A stretch of 64,000 nt of DNA from assembly GCA_035299065.1 (NCBI GenBank), contig DATGXI010000135.1:6088-70087 (forward strand), read 5' to 3'. The notes under the pieces are model-generated. The model was not told the origin of the DNA. It worked only from the letters and a program-made list of their open reading frames with translations, and did not search any database. Of the stretch, positions 8,031 to 16,496 are shown one piece after another. The position numbers and the translations under genes are program-made. The DNA comes from DASPJQ01 sp035299065 (GTDB taxonomy: Bacteria; Bacteroidota; Bacteroidia; Flavobacteriales_D; UBA2798). Position 1 is the stretch's first letter; each line of letters begins with the position of its first letter.

Positions 8031-8897
8031 TTATTGTCCTAAATATGCTTTTAAAAGTTTGCTTCTCGAGGTATGACGTAACCTGCGGATGGCTTTTTCT
8101 TTTATTTGACGCACGCGTTCACGTGTTAAATCAAACTTTGCTCCAATCTCTTCAAGTGTTAAGCCGTGGTTCATGCCAATACCAAAAAATAATTTAATCA
8201 CATCGCGCTCACGTTCGGTTAATGTGCTTAATGAACGTTCAATTTCACGTTGTAAACTTTCGCTTAACAACATTTGATCGGCACGTGGACTGTCGCTATT
8301 CACCAATACATCAAGCAGTGAATTATCTTCGCCCTCAACAAATGGGGCATCAACACTCACGTGGCGGCCTGATACGCGCAAGGTGTCGGTAATTTTATCT
8401 TCAGGAATATCAAGTACTGAAGCAAGTTCGCCTGCATTTGGCGGACGCTCGTACTCTTGTTCCAGTTTTGAGAATGCTTTATTGATTTTGTTCAATGATC
8501 CTACCTGGTTCAATGGCAAACGCACAATACGCGACTGCTCGGCCAACGCCTGCAGAATTGATTGGCGAATCCACCAAACAGCATAAGAGATAAATTTAAA
8601 TCCGCGTGTTTCATCAAAACGTTGTGCCGCTTTGATCAAACCCAAATTTCCCTCGTTAATTAAGTCAGGCAGGGTCAATCCCTGGTTTTGGTATTGTTTT
8701 GCAACCGATACCACGAAGCGTAAATTGGCTTTGGTCAGCTTTTCAAGCGCAACCTGGTCGCCAGCTTTTATCCTTCTTGCTAATTCAACTTCAATTTCTG
8801 CTGTGATTAATTCTTCTTTCCCGATTTCCTGTAAGTACTTGTCAAGTGACTGACTTTCGCGGTTTGTGATCGACTTCGTAATTTTTAGCTGCCTCAT
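8031..8897 (-). CDS. rpoD: Primary RNA polymerase sigma factor (sigma70/SigA type)
   Basis: 288 residues, the short Bacteroidota form without region 1.1. Region 1.2 begins at DKYLQEIGKEEL (about 19-30); region 2 includes LRFVVSVAKQYQNQGL, DLINEGNLGLIKAAQRFD and FISYAVWWIRQSI (about 80-150); region 3 follows; region 4.2 is LTLEEIGAKFDLTRERVRQI near 246-265. It directs RNA polymerase to TAnnTTTG promoters in this phylum, and such a promoter precedes the gene itself. The phylogenetic marker value is high. Start at ATG 8897 gives MRQLKITKSITNRESQSLDK, typical for the family. Confidence 0.96.
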   Translation of the reverse strand: MRQLKITKSITNRESQSLDKYLQEIGKEELITAEIEVELARRIKAGDQVALEKLTKANLRFVVSVAKQYQNQGLTLPDLINEGNLGLIKAAQRFDETRGFKFISYAVWWIRQSILQALAEQSRIVRLPLNQVGSLNKINKAFSKLEQEYERPPNAGELASVLDIPEDKITDTLRVSGRHVSVDAPFVEGEDNSLLDVLVNSDSPRADQMLLSESLQREIERSLSTLTERERDVIKLFFGIGMNHGLTLEEIGAKFDLTRERVRQIKEKAIRRLRHTSRSKLLKAYLGQ

Positions 8898-8945
8898 GTA
8901 TATGATCTGTTAAGTGAATGCTACCTCCCAAAAAAGGAAAGTTGG

Positions 8946-8977
8946 CAAAATTAAGCCATTTGGCAGGACTTACCAAA
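8946..8977 (-). promoter_or_regulatory. Promoter of rpoD
   Basis: Minus-strand TTTG (8974-8977), 20-bp spacer, TAATTTTG (8946-8953), an exact fit to the Bacteroidota consensus. The rpoD start codon is about 50 nt downstream. Confidence 0.7.
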
Positions 8978-8999
8978 AGAATTATAAAGTTTATGTAAG

Positions 9000-9024
9000 T
9001 AAAAGGGTGGACATTTATCCACCC
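9000..9024 (-). terminator. Hairpin terminator downstream of htrA
   Basis: Stem GGGTGGA (9005-9011) with TCCACCC (9018-9024), 6-nt loop, followed on the minus strand by TTTTACTT. It lies about 100 nt after the htrA stop; nothing coding is seen between. Confidence 0.6.
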
Positions 9025-9126
9025 CTAATCACTTGAATTTTAATAGTCAATGAATTTTATAAACCGCTATACACCTGGTACTATGGTTGTGAACAGCTTT
9101 TACTGTGCTTTTGCACCTGTGCCGGT

Positions 9127-10587
9127 TTACATGCCAAACCCATAATAGGCCTTGGTTCCATTGGGATAAACACCCTCCAATAAAACCCCGCCTTTTTTGC
9201 TTTCTAGTATATCAATCAGCTCATCAGGAGTTGATACCGGCTCATCGTCCACCTTGGTGATGATGAATCCTTTTTTCACGCCCAGTTGTGCCAGTTTACC
9301 GTTTGAAATACTGGTAATTTTTACACCGCTTTCCACATCCAGCTTTTTTAACTCTTCGGCCGTAGCGGTTGTAAATGTTGCGCCAAGACTAGATTTTACA
9401 TCTATTTTCGATTTCTCAACCTTTGCGGTATTGCCCTCAGCATTGCGTAATGTAACCGGAACGATCAATTGTTCGGCTCCACGTTTTACACGAATGTCAA
9501 TGGCCTGGCCTGGTTTGTATTTTCCAACCTGCTCTTGTAATTCAGGGGCATTGTTTACATCAACACTACCAACGCTCATAATGATGTCGCCTTTTTTCAA
9601 ACCTGAGTTTTCAGCAGCACCACCTTCAACCATACCTGCAACATACACTCCGTTGTTATCTTCAAGTTTTAACTCGTCAGCAAGGGTTTGATCAATGTCC
9701 TGAATGTTCACGCCAAGGAATGCACGTTGTACCACCCCGGTTTCAATAAGGTCGGTTGACACTTTTTTAACAATGTTAACCGGAACAGCAAATGAATAAC
9801 CCGAGTATGAGCCTGTGTTGGAAGCTATGGCAGTATTGATTCCCACCAACTGCCCTTGTGTATTTACCAGGGCTCCACCACTGTTGCCCGGGTTTACCGC
9901 AGCGTCAGTTTGAATAAACGACTCAATAGGAAACACATTTTTGGCTTTATCGCCTTTAAGAATATTGATGTTACGTCCTTTTGCGCTTACAATACCGGCT
10001 GTAACGGTTGATGTAAGGTTAAACGGATTACCTACGGCCAATACCCATTCACCAATGCGCACTTCGTCTGAGTTGCCAAACTCCACGTAAGGCAAGCCGC
10101 TTGATTCAATTTTAAGAACGGCAATATCGGTTGAAGGGTCGGTACCAATCAATTTAGCCTCGTACGATTTTTTGTTATTAAGCGTAACCGAAATTTTTGA
10201 AGCGTTGTCAATTACATGGTTGTTGGTTACAATGTATCCATCGCCACGAATAATTACGCCAGAACCCGAAGCTTCGGCCATGCCGCTGTTTCCACCACCG
10301 TGGGGTCCAAAAAAGTATTCATAAAAAGGATCACGGCCATAACCGGTTTCCACTTTTACCTGAGTCTTGATATGCACTACCGCGTTCAGGCTTTTTTCGG
10401 CCGCCATGGTAAAGTCAATACTGGCAGGAGCTGGTCCTGAGTAAGACGCAAATTGTGCAGGAGTTGATGATTTAACGTTCTCAACCACGTATGCTTTTGG
10501 AGCCGGCTTAAAGTAGTCGTATGCTCCTACGGCAACCGCCCCGCCCAGCAAGGCAATTGCGAAACTTTTTATTGTTTGTTTGATCAT
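9127..10587 (-). CDS. Periplasmic serine protease/chaperone of the HtrA (Deg) family
   Basis: 486 residues. An N-terminal hydrophobic segment (7-22) serves as signal peptide or anchor. The trypsin-like domain carries the triad His124 (TNNHVID), Asp154 (DPSTDIAVLKI) and Ser236 (NPGNSGGALV). Two PDZ domains follow, near 275-380 and 400-486, with substrate-binding loops such as YSGYSFAVPVNIVKK before them and AFLGVNIQDI at the first. It degrades and refolds damaged envelope proteins. Its length and two PDZ domains fit DegP/DegQ. The last residues (KAYYGFGM) end close to the second PDZ. The gene appears to be monocistronic. Confidence 0.93.
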   Translation of the reverse strand: MIKQTIKSFAIALLGGAVAVGAYDYFKPAPKAYVVENVKSSTPAQFASYSGPAPASIDFTMAAEKSLNAVVHIKTQVKVETGYGRDPFYEYFFGPHGGGNSGMAEASGSGVIIRGDGYIVTNNHVIDNASKISVTLNNKKSYEAKLIGTDPSTDIAVLKIESSGLPYVEFGNSDEVRIGEWVLAVGNPFNLTSTVTAGIVSAKGRNINILKGDKAKNVFPIESFIQTDAAVNPGNSGGALVNTQGQLVGINTAIASNTGSYSGYSFAVPVNIVKKVSTDLIETGVVQRAFLGVNIQDIDQTLADELKLEDNNGVYVAGMVEGGAAENSGLKKGDIIMSVGSVDVNNAPELQEQVGKYKPGQAIDIRVKRGAEQLIVPVTLRNAEGNTAKVEKSKIDVKSSLGATFTTATAEELKKLDVESGVKITSISNGKLAQLGVKKGFIITKVDDEPVSTPDELIDILESKKGGVLLEGVYPNGTKAYYGFGM

Positions 10588-10763
10588 AATAAATGTTTGT
10601 TGTATATTTTTTAGTTATCCACAGTTTTAATTAAAACTCCGGTTGAAAAAAAACGTATAAGGCTATTAAATGTTACTCAAAGCCGGGTTAAAATACGTTA
10701 ATTTTATTTCCGGTTAAATGCGTTCCAAAGTTTAAAAATGGCACATAAAAAAACAAGTTCTGA

Positions 10764-11486
10764 ATGTTAAAAACTTCAAAAATTTTGGTCATTACATTGG
10801 GTATTTCCACTGTAGCAATGGGGTCCTATATTGTGTATACCAAATTTTTTGCCAGCACAAAAAAAGTACAAAAACCAAGGATTGTTCACCGAAATTTTGA
10901 CACAGTTCCTGAAAAAGATTCATCGCTTGACAAGCTAAACCGCATCCTGGCTGACAATAATGCAGCCAAATACGAGGTTAAAATTTCAAGAGCTCCTGAA
11001 ATTGAAACCTACCAGAACATTGACCGTAATTCAAAACTGTACGATAGCCTGGTAAAAGCCGGTGCCGTGGTTGATCCTAACGCCAATGTTACGGTTGAAA
11101 AAAATGTGTTCAGGGAAAATACCGTTATTAAGGAGGATAAGTTTATACTGAAAAAGCTGTTCCCCATTTTTGGATATGTTCCCGCAAAAAACAATACCGA
11201 TTCGCTGCTGAATGCCATGATTGATGTGAAAACGCCCGGCAAAGGAAAAATTACCCTTGAGTTTTGGGAAAGCCCGGTAAACTATAAAGGTTACCGCATG
11301 GGGCGTGACCGTATGATCGTTTTTGGCATACTGCCCGATGGGTTGAAAATGGTAAAGCACGGTCCGGACCTGTATATGGTAACTCTTAATAATATTTACC
11401 TGGTAAAACCCTGCACCGATTTTTGCGATTTAAAACCAATTAAAGATAAATCGGTTTGTGCCGATGTGATGAGCCATGTCAATTGA
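10764..11486 (+). CDS. Hypothetical membrane-anchored protein upstream of dapF
   Basis: 240 residues. One N-terminal hydrophobic helix (7-28) is followed by a basic, Lys-rich stretch and then a soluble domain containing LEFWESPVNYKGYRMGR near 168-184; the end is Cys-containing (CTDFCDLKPIKDKSVC). It is probably anchored in the inner membrane and periplasmic. No domain is recognised. Its last 11 bases overlap the dapF start, indicating cotranscription and perhaps translational coupling. Confidence 0.65.
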   Translation: MLKTSKILVITLGISTVAMGSYIVYTKFFASTKKVQKPRIVHRNFDTVPEKDSSLDKLNRILADNNAAKYEVKISRAPEIETYQNIDRNSKLYDSLVKAGAVVDPNANVTVEKNVFRENTVIKEDKFILKKLFPIFGYVPAKNNTDSLLNAMIDVKTPGKGKITLEFWESPVNYKGYRMGRDRMIVFGILPDGLKMVKHGPDLYMVTLNNIYLVKPCTDFCDLKPIKDKSVCADVMSHVN

Positions 11487-12249
11487 ATTTTTCAAATACC
11501 AGGGAACAGGGAACGATTTTATTCTCATTAACGGTTTTCAACCCGGGTTTAACCACGGTAATCCTTTGCTCATTCAAAAAATGTGTGACCGTAAATTTGG
11601 CATTGGTGCTGACGGATTAATGGTGGTGGAAAAAAGTGATAAAGCTGATTTTCTCCTTTGGTTTTACAATCCTGACGGTAGCCAAAGCTTTTGTGGAAAT
11701 GGCAGCCGTTGTGCCATACGTTTTGTTCTTGATCAGCAATTATTTGATAAAACTGAACTGACCTTTGAAGCTTTTGACGGTTTGCACAATGCCCGCGTTG
11801 AAGGGAGCGATATTTCTATTTCCATGCGTAATGTAAATGAAATAAAGCGTGACAAAAACGGTGTGTTTATCAATACCGGTGCGCCACATTTGGTTTTGGA
11901 AAAAAATTCAATTGCCGACCTGGATGTTGTGGAAATTGGAAAAAAATTGCGCTACGATCCGGCATATGGCCCGATAGGTGTAAACGTTAATTTTTTTGAG
12001 GCCATTCCCGGAGGAATAAAAATTCGAACCTACGAAAAGGGCGTAGAGAATGAAACATTGAGTTGTGGAACCGGTGTAACGGCATGTGCACTGGCCTTTG
12101 CGGCATCTTATACAACAGTGCCAGTTGTAAAAGTGGAAACACCTGGAGGAAATCTGGAAGTGAGCTTTGAGCAGCATTTTTCGGTTTTTGAAAACGTGCG
12201 ATTAAAAGGGCCAGCAGTTTTTGTGTTTAAGGGAGTGTATCATGAATAA
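11476..12249 (+). CDS. dapF: Diaminopimelate epimerase
   Basis: 257 residues. The two catalytic cysteines are in their conserved contexts: Cys73 in SFCGNGSRCA and Cys197 in LSCGTGVTACAL. The start MSIEFFKYQGTGNDFILING is the classical DapF N-terminus, which fixes the ATG at 11476 despite an 11-bp overlap with the upstream gene. It interconverts LL- and meso-diaminopimelate without a cofactor, supplying lysine and peptidoglycan synthesis. It acts in the cytoplasm. Confidence 0.95.
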   Translation: MSIEFFKYQGTGNDFILINGFQPGFNHGNPLLIQKMCDRKFGIGADGLMVVEKSDKADFLLWFYNPDGSQSFCGNGSRCAIRFVLDQQLFDKTELTFEAFDGLHNARVEGSDISISMRNVNEIKRDKNGVFINTGAPHLVLEKNSIADLDVVEIGKKLRYDPAYGPIGVNVNFFEAIPGGIKIRTYEKGVENETLSCGTGVTACALAFAASYTTVPVVKVETPGGNLEVSFEQHFSVFENVRLKGPAVFVFKGVYHE

Positions 12250-12251
12250 CA

Positions 12252-12362
12252 TAAACCGCAAAGAGTGCAAGGATTTTGCACAAAGAATGCGAATAAAAAT
12301 TCAAATAAGCCAGAGTGGCTATACAGCCCTCTGCAAAAACCTTGGCGTCCACTGCGGTTAAA
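12252..12362. repeat. CTTTGCGGTT-type intergenic inverted repeat
   Basis: AACCGCAAAGAGTGCAAGG at about 12254-12272 is matched by an imperfect inverted copy ending CACTGCGGTTAAAG at about 12350-12363. I recall similar AACCGCAAAGAACGCAAAG / CTTTGCGGTTAAA elements as common intergenic repeats in Bacteroidota, which supports calling this noncoding. The element begins 3 nt after the dapF stop, and an open frame running through it (from 12265) is therefore rejected. Confidence 0.5.
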
Positions 12363-12366
12363 GAAA

Positions 12367-12900
12367 ATGGAAAATTACCTACTGGAAAACGTCATTGAAT
12401 TTAAGCCTTCCCTTTGCGGAAATAAAACGTTTTTGATTGTCCATAAACTGCACCGTACACCGTATCATATTGGATTAATAAGTGGAGAAAACTATTATGC
12501 GTTAACCATTAATGGTAAAGAAGTTATGGCGCGAGCCGCCATGCTTGAAAACCTTGCCAACAAAGCCTACAACAATTTATTGATTGAAATAAAACGCAAC
12601 GATGCTGTTGAATTCGATCCAGCGCCTTATTTTGAAAATACCGAATTGAACCATACTGATTTTGTTTCCTGCCTTTATCCCGTACGTGCTTTTTTAAGTG
12701 CACTTACTTCAAATAATAAAACAGCCGAAGCAAATAATCTTTTTGAGTTATTGGATACCTTGCAGGATGCTAATTTAGCGGGTATAAAAATGGCAACACG
12801 CATGAATCCCATTATGGAAGGCAAGATTGTGTTGCAGCGCTATGAAACAGCTGATATAGCCAAATACATTAAAAAGCTAAATGAAAATAAACCCACTTAA
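12367..12900 (+). CDS. Conserved-looking hypothetical protein
   Basis: 177 residues from the ATG at 12367, giving MENYLLENVIEFKPSL; an upstream in-frame ATG at 12265 lies inside an intergenic repeat and is not used. It has no signal peptide or membrane segment. A mixed alpha/beta N-terminal half includes YHIGLISGENYYALTINGKE (about 33-52), and the C-terminal half is helical. Function unknown. It overlaps the SanA-like gene by 20 bp and follows dapF, so the three probably form one transcript. Confidence 0.7.
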   Translation: MENYLLENVIEFKPSLCGNKTFLIVHKLHRTPYHIGLISGENYYALTINGKEVMARAAMLENLANKAYNNLLIEIKRNDAVEFDPAPYFENTELNHTDFVSCLYPVRAFLSALTSNNKTAEANNLFELLDTLQDANLAGIKMATRMNPIMEGKIVLQRYETADIAKYIKKLNENKPT

Positions 12901-13561
12901 AAAACTAAAAGCGCTTTATAAAGTGCGTTGGTTTAGGTGGAGTGTTTGGATAGCCGGTTTTCTCATCATGTTTGTGCTCATTTCAACTATATGGATCAAC
13001 GCGTATACCCGTAAATTTCTTTACGATGATGTAAAACGCGTGCCAACAACAAATGTGGCCATGGTGTTGGGAACATCAAAAATTTTGCCGGATGGACGAA
13101 GGAATTTATTTTTCGAATACAGGATCAGAGCAACTGTTGAATTGTACAATGCCGGCAAAATCAATTTAATTGTGGTGAGTGGCGATAATTCACGCGAAAA
13201 CTATGATGAGCCTGGTATGATGAAGGAGGAATTGGTGAAACGCGGAATTCCGGCATGTAAAATAACCTGTGACTTTGCAGGTTTCAGGACATTTGACAGC
13301 GTATTGCGCATGAAAAAAGTATTTAAGCAAAACAAATTCATTGTCGTTTCCCAAAAGTTCCATAACCAGCGTGCAGTATTTATTGGCCGAAAGCACGGCA
13401 TGGAAATTATTGGTTTTAATGCAAAAGATGTAAAAGGCAGCAACGGATTAAAGACACATATACGGGAATATTTTGCAAGAGCAAAAGCCGTTATTGATTT
13501 ATACATATGGCCGGCTAAGGTTAAGTTTTTAGGGAAGGCAGAAGTGTTGAGTGATTGTTGA
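12881..13561 (+). CDS. SanA/YdcF-like DUF218 membrane protein
   Basis: 226 residues. One transmembrane helix (about 20-42) is followed by the DUF218 domain: VAMVLGTSKILPDGRRNLFF near 62-81, LIVVSGDNSRENYDEPGMM near 96-115, and FIVVSQKFHNQRAVFI near 150-165. This matches SanA of enterobacteria, an envelope-barrier protein linked to vancomycin exclusion, whose chemistry is unknown. The SGD and HNQRA motifs are characteristic. The start lies inside the preceding gene by 20 bp. Confidence 0.85.
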   Translation: MKINPLKKLKALYKVRWFRWSVWIAGFLIMFVLISTIWINAYTRKFLYDDVKRVPTTNVAMVLGTSKILPDGRRNLFFEYRIRATVELYNAGKINLIVVSGDNSRENYDEPGMMKEELVKRGIPACKITCDFAGFRTFDSVLRMKKVFKQNKFIVVSQKFHNQRAVFIGRKHGMEIIGFNAKDVKGSNGLKTHIREYFARAKAVIDLYIWPAKVKFLGKAEVLSDC

Positions 13562-13571
13562 TTTTTTAGCA

Positions 13572-13605
13572 AAAAAAAGACGGGCCACTCAATAAGCCCG
13601 CCTTT
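13572..13605. terminator. Bidirectional terminator between sanA-like gene and 13627 gene
   Basis: Stem CGGGC (13581-13585) with GCCCG (13596-13600), extended by G-C and A-T pairs through one mismatch, with an A run before and a T run after. It can serve the plus-strand SanA-like gene and the convergent minus-strand gene. Confidence 0.7.
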
Positions 13606-13626
13606 TCAAAGCAAAAAATAAAGATT

Positions 13627-13941
13627 TTACAGGTCTGTAACCTTGTATGTTTTTCCAGCCATGTCGCTGCTTACTTCAAACCATTGCTTGCCACAATTGC
13701 TTCCTTCAATGTAATAAAAATCCTGGCCAACCGAGTAACTGAATGATTTGGTTGAGCCCGCGTTGATGTAATTATGTCCACCATTTACGCAATACTTAAA
13801 CTCGGCACCGGTATTGTTTTCAATTTTAAAATCAATGTTGCCACGAACATGCACTTTTTTTATAAGTGTAAATGAGCTGCCAACATAAACAGTTGTAGCC
13901 AATATGGCACAGCAAAGGGTTGATAGGATTAGTTTTTTCAT
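13627..13941 (-). CDS. Small hypothetical secreted protein
   Basis: 104 residues. The N-terminal signal peptide (MKKLILSTLCCAILATTVYVG) is followed by a short beta-rich domain with two cysteines (YCVNGG and NCGKQW), possibly a disulfide. The HVRGNIDFKIENNTGAEFKY segment looks like a beta-sandwich edge. No family recognised. The gene stands alone and converges on the SanA-like gene. Confidence 0.65.
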   Translation of the reverse strand: MKKLILSTLCCAILATTVYVGSSFTLIKKVHVRGNIDFKIENNTGAEFKYCVNGGHNYINAGSTKSFSYSVGQDFYYIEGSNCGKQWFEVSSDMAGKTYKVTDL

Positions 13942-14088
13942 GTTAATTGTTTAAATGGTTTAATAAGGCTAATTTAAAGGCTTTGGTGGTGTGAACCACC
14001 TGCCTGGATAAGTTTTTAGCACGCATAATGGCCGTATGGTCTACTGCAGGTATTCGTGCGAATCAGCGTTGTTGGAAATTTCGGGTAA

Positions 14089-14487
14089 TTAATCAAAGAA
14101 CCCAAAAAAGAACACCACGGCAGCATATTCTTTTTTCACGCCTTTGGCCGAACCAATCAAACTTCCGTTTTTGCGTACATCGCCATTGGTTTCAATTTTT
14201 CCAACCAGGCTTCCGTTCATGCGCACATCACCATTCGATTCAATTTTGCCCACCAATGATCCGTTTTTACGGATATCACCGTTGGATTCAACTTTGCCTT
14301 TTAAGCTACCGTTTACGCGGATGTCGCCATTGGATTCAAATTTACCTTTCAGGCTTCCGTTAATACGCACATCACCGTTTGATTCAACTTTGCCAAATAA
14401 AGATCCGTTTTTGCGAAGGTCCTGAGCTGTTGCGGCAGTTACAAATAAGCAAACAAATGCTGCGAGAAATAATTTTTTAAAATTCAT
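14089..14487 (-). CDS. Secreted 15-residue tandem-repeat protein (beta-flower-like)
   Basis: 132 residues: a signal peptide (1-21) and then near-identical 15-residue units of the form ESNGD[VI]RxNGSLxGK[VIF], five complete plus a leading partial unit. The repeats are also nearly identical in DNA (45-bp period, about 14140-14420). The spacing fits small beta-propeller or beta-flower proteins annotated in Bacteroidota as 5-fold beta-flower proteins; I am only moderately sure of that name. The C-terminus is a short hydrophobic tail (AAVVFFFGFF). Confidence 0.7.
   Translation of the reverse strand: MNFKKLFLAAFVCLFVTAATAQDLRKNGSLFGKVESNGDVRINGSLKGKFESNGDIRVNGSLKGKVESNGDIRKNGSLVGKIESNGDVRMNGSLVGKIETNGDVRKNGSLIGSAKGVKKEYAAVVFFFGFFD
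14140..14420. repeat. 45-bp coding tandem repeat
   Basis: About six copies of a 45-bp unit encoding the NGD..NGSL repeat of the surrounding gene. High nucleotide similarity between units implies recent expansion or ongoing homogenisation. Confidence 0.75.
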
Positions 14488-14563
14488 GGTTGTTTAAATT
14501 TTGGTTAATGGCAACTAATATACACATTAATGGGATATTTTGAATGGAATAAATCAGGGAAGA

Positions 14564-15010
14564 TTACAACCATTGAGTGCCTTCTGTTTGCCTGGTTCGT
14601 TCCATGCCATTTCTTATGGCGTTTTTAATCAAATTGCCATAGCCATCATTACTCAAATGCGCTGTAAATGCGTTGGCCAATTCATAATTTTTTAAAGCAT
14701 TCGGAAAATCCTGCAGGTCTTCAAAGCATTTCGCTACGTTCAAATAAAGTGAGGGATATGTAGCTTTAATGTTGTCGTCAGTTAATTTAAGTGCAAGTTC
14801 CAACGCGGTTGTGTCCCAGTTTAATTTATCCTGTACTGAAGGTTGATGCCTGGCTACGTAATGAGCAGCAGTAACCTTTTCAAAATCGTTGGTAGCTTTA
14901 TTCCAGGCTTGCATAAACATGTCCAGGGCCTCATTTGGTTTTCCTGCCCCCTCAAGTTTCATGCCTTTTGCACACAGCTTTACCACATGATTTTCGGGAT
15001 CGTAAAGCAT
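14564..15010 (-). CDS. Small TPR-type protein
   Basis: 148 residues, all helical. TPR-like signatures are visible: KGMKLEGAGKPNEALDMFMQ (about 15-34) and LNVAKCFEDLQDFPNALKNY (about 98-117). There is no signal peptide, so it is probably cytosolic. Related small proteins are sometimes mislabelled rRNA adenine methyltransferase in databases, but no methyltransferase motif is present. Its ATG abuts the stop of the DHFR-family gene, so both are probably in one transcript. Confidence 0.7.
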   Translation of the reverse strand: MLYDPENHVVKLCAKGMKLEGAGKPNEALDMFMQAWNKATNDFEKVTAAHYVARHQPSVQDKLNWDTTALELALKLTDDNIKATYPSLYLNVAKCFEDLQDFPNALKNYELANAFTAHLSNDGYGNLIKNAIRNGMERTRQTEGTQWL

Positions 15011-15565
15011 TTATTTTTTTGCATACGTTAAAACAAGTATGCTGTCCTTTTTAAACACCTTGCTGGATGTTAATTTTAGTTCCAGGTTGTTTTTTATTCC
15101 GTCAAAAATGGACGCACCTTTTCCAATAGCAACAGGGTCAAGCATAATGGAGTATTGATCAATAAGTCCGGCATCGGTTAGCTGGGTAATGAGGCTTCCG
15201 CTTCCAAGAATGGTGATTTCCGTTTTCCTGCGTTTAAGTTTTTTTATTTCAGTAACAATATCGCCTTTAAGAATGGTGGTATTGTTCCAGTCGGCTTTTT
15301 TTAATTTTTTGGAGCAAACTATTTTTTGCGCCTTATTCATGTTTGCAGCAACAACAGGAAACAATTTTGCTGCCATTTCGGTTGGCCAGAATGCAGCCAT
15401 CATTTCATATGTTTTACGGCCAAACAGTAAAATGCTGGCAGATTGCGATGCCTTGTTGGCAAATTTACCTGCGGCATTGCTGTGGTTGTGCCAGCTTGTG
15501 TCCTCACCCGGACCTTTGAAATGACCATTCAGTGTAATGAACGTAAATGACGATAATTTTCCCAT
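15011..15565 (-). CDS. Dihydrofolate reductase family protein (RibD C-terminal type)
   Basis: 184 residues. The motif order is that of the RibD_C/DHFR-like family: an N-terminal LNGHFKGPGEDTSW, LLFGRKTYEMMAAFWPTE at about 46-63, an NKAQKIVCSKKLKKADWNNT segment at about 75-94, and ITILGSGSLITQLTDAGLID near 114-133. Such proteins bind NADPH and reduce pteridine- or pyrimidine-like substrates; the physiological substrate here is unknown. It is not the housekeeping FolA. It ends directly before the TPR gene start. Confidence 0.82.
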   Translation of the reverse strand: MGKLSSFTFITLNGHFKGPGEDTSWHNHSNAAGKFANKASQSASILLFGRKTYEMMAAFWPTEMAAKLFPVVAANMNKAQKIVCSKKLKKADWNNTTILKGDIVTEIKKLKRRKTEITILGSGSLITQLTDAGLIDQYSIMLDPVAIGKGASIFDGIKNNLELKLTSSKVFKKDSILVLTYAKK

Positions 15566-15624
15566 ATAATTTTTTACAAAGTAAAAGATATTGAATTAGA
15601 AAAACATTGACCTACATCAATAAA

Positions 15625-16209
15625 TTAAGCAGACTTTAAACGGCTCAGGGTTTCTTGAGTTATATCCAGGTAGGAAGCAAGCATTTTATTTGAAAGGCGT
15701 TTGACCAATTTAGGATTCTCCTTATAAAGCAGGTCATAGCGTTGTTTTGCCGTTAAGGTAACCAGGGTTTCAATTTTGGTGTTTTGGAACGAGTAAGCCA
15801 TTTCCAGTATTTTTATGTAGAAATCTTTCCACTGCGGAATTTCCTTTGCAAGCCTGTAAAAATCGGTGTGTTTTATAACCAGGAGTTCGGTTTTCTCAAT
15901 GGCATCAACGTATTCGAACGAAGGTTTTTGGGAAATAAAACTGGTGAAGGCGGTTCCAATGGAGGGATCCAAAATAATGTAACGTGTTTTTTCGTGGCCT
16001 TGTTTTGTGATAAAATAGGTGCGTAAACAACCCTTATTTACAAAGTAGAATTCGTTACACACTTCGCCAGCCGAAAGGAGCACCTGGTTTTTTTTGACAA
16101 CGCGTGGATGAAATGCGGCAATTATCCGTTCAACGTTTTTCGGGTCAAAAGGAGACACAGCTTTTAAAAGGTATTCAAGGTTCTTTTTCAAAAAGTGTTC
16201 ACCATACAT
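15625..16209 (-). CDS. Crp/Fnr family transcriptional regulator
   Basis: 194 residues. A cyclic-nucleotide-binding fold spans about 15-130 (VLLSAGEVCNEFYFVNKGCL), followed by a long dimer helix and a C-terminal helix-turn-helix (SNKMLASYLDITQETLSRLK). The HTH is short, which is common among Bacteroidota members of this family. No Fe-S cysteine cluster is seen, so it is more Crp-like than Fnr-like; the effector is unknown. The DHFR-like gene lies downstream on the same strand, 59 bp away, and could be in its transcript. Confidence 0.85.
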   Translation of the reverse strand: MYGEHFLKKNLEYLLKAVSPFDPKNVERIIAAFHPRVVKKNQVLLSAGEVCNEFYFVNKGCLRTYFITKQGHEKTRYIILDPSIGTAFTSFISQKPSFEYVDAIEKTELLVIKHTDFYRLAKEIPQWKDFYIKILEMAYSFQNTKIETLVTLTAKQRYDLLYKENPKLVKRLSNKMLASYLDITQETLSRLKSA

Positions 16210-16356
16210 ATAAATATGGTGGCCTAAATGTAAAAATTATAGGTTTCATGGAATGCATGAACCAGTCCGTTTCAGTAGTTATTCCTGAAAATAAAAACAC
16301 TATCGAAAATTAATTTATTAATAATCAGGCATTTGTTTGGTTTTAACAAATATTTA

Positions 16357-16398
16357 GTACCTTGTGATGCAAAGTACCTGAAAATATATATATCTTTG
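16357..16398 (+). promoter_or_regulatory. Candidate PadR operator and promoter
   Basis: An imperfect dyad GTACCTTG (16357-16364) / CAAAGTAC (16370-16377) with a 5-bp centre is followed by TATCTTTG (16391-16398), a TAnnTTTG -7 box. PadR proteins are usually autoregulators acting on dyads at their own promoter; assignment here rests on position only. Confidence 0.45.
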
Positions 16399-16496
16399 TT
16401 ATGCCCTATTGAATTTGACTTGTGTGATGTGTGACCAGTGTATGAAAATAAGCGGGTTGACCATGCGAGAAGGAAACGACAGGCAATGTAAAATGA

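Noticed and set aside
12265..12366. 34-residue N-terminal extension of the 12367 protein
   Set aside because: The stretch is an intergenic repeat of the CTTTGCGGTT kind, and the ATG at 12367 gives a normal N-terminus.
14028..14425. Plus-strand open frames opposite the 15-residue repeat gene
   Set aside because: They are produced by the 45-bp repeat; the minus-strand frame has the signal peptide and sensible repeats.
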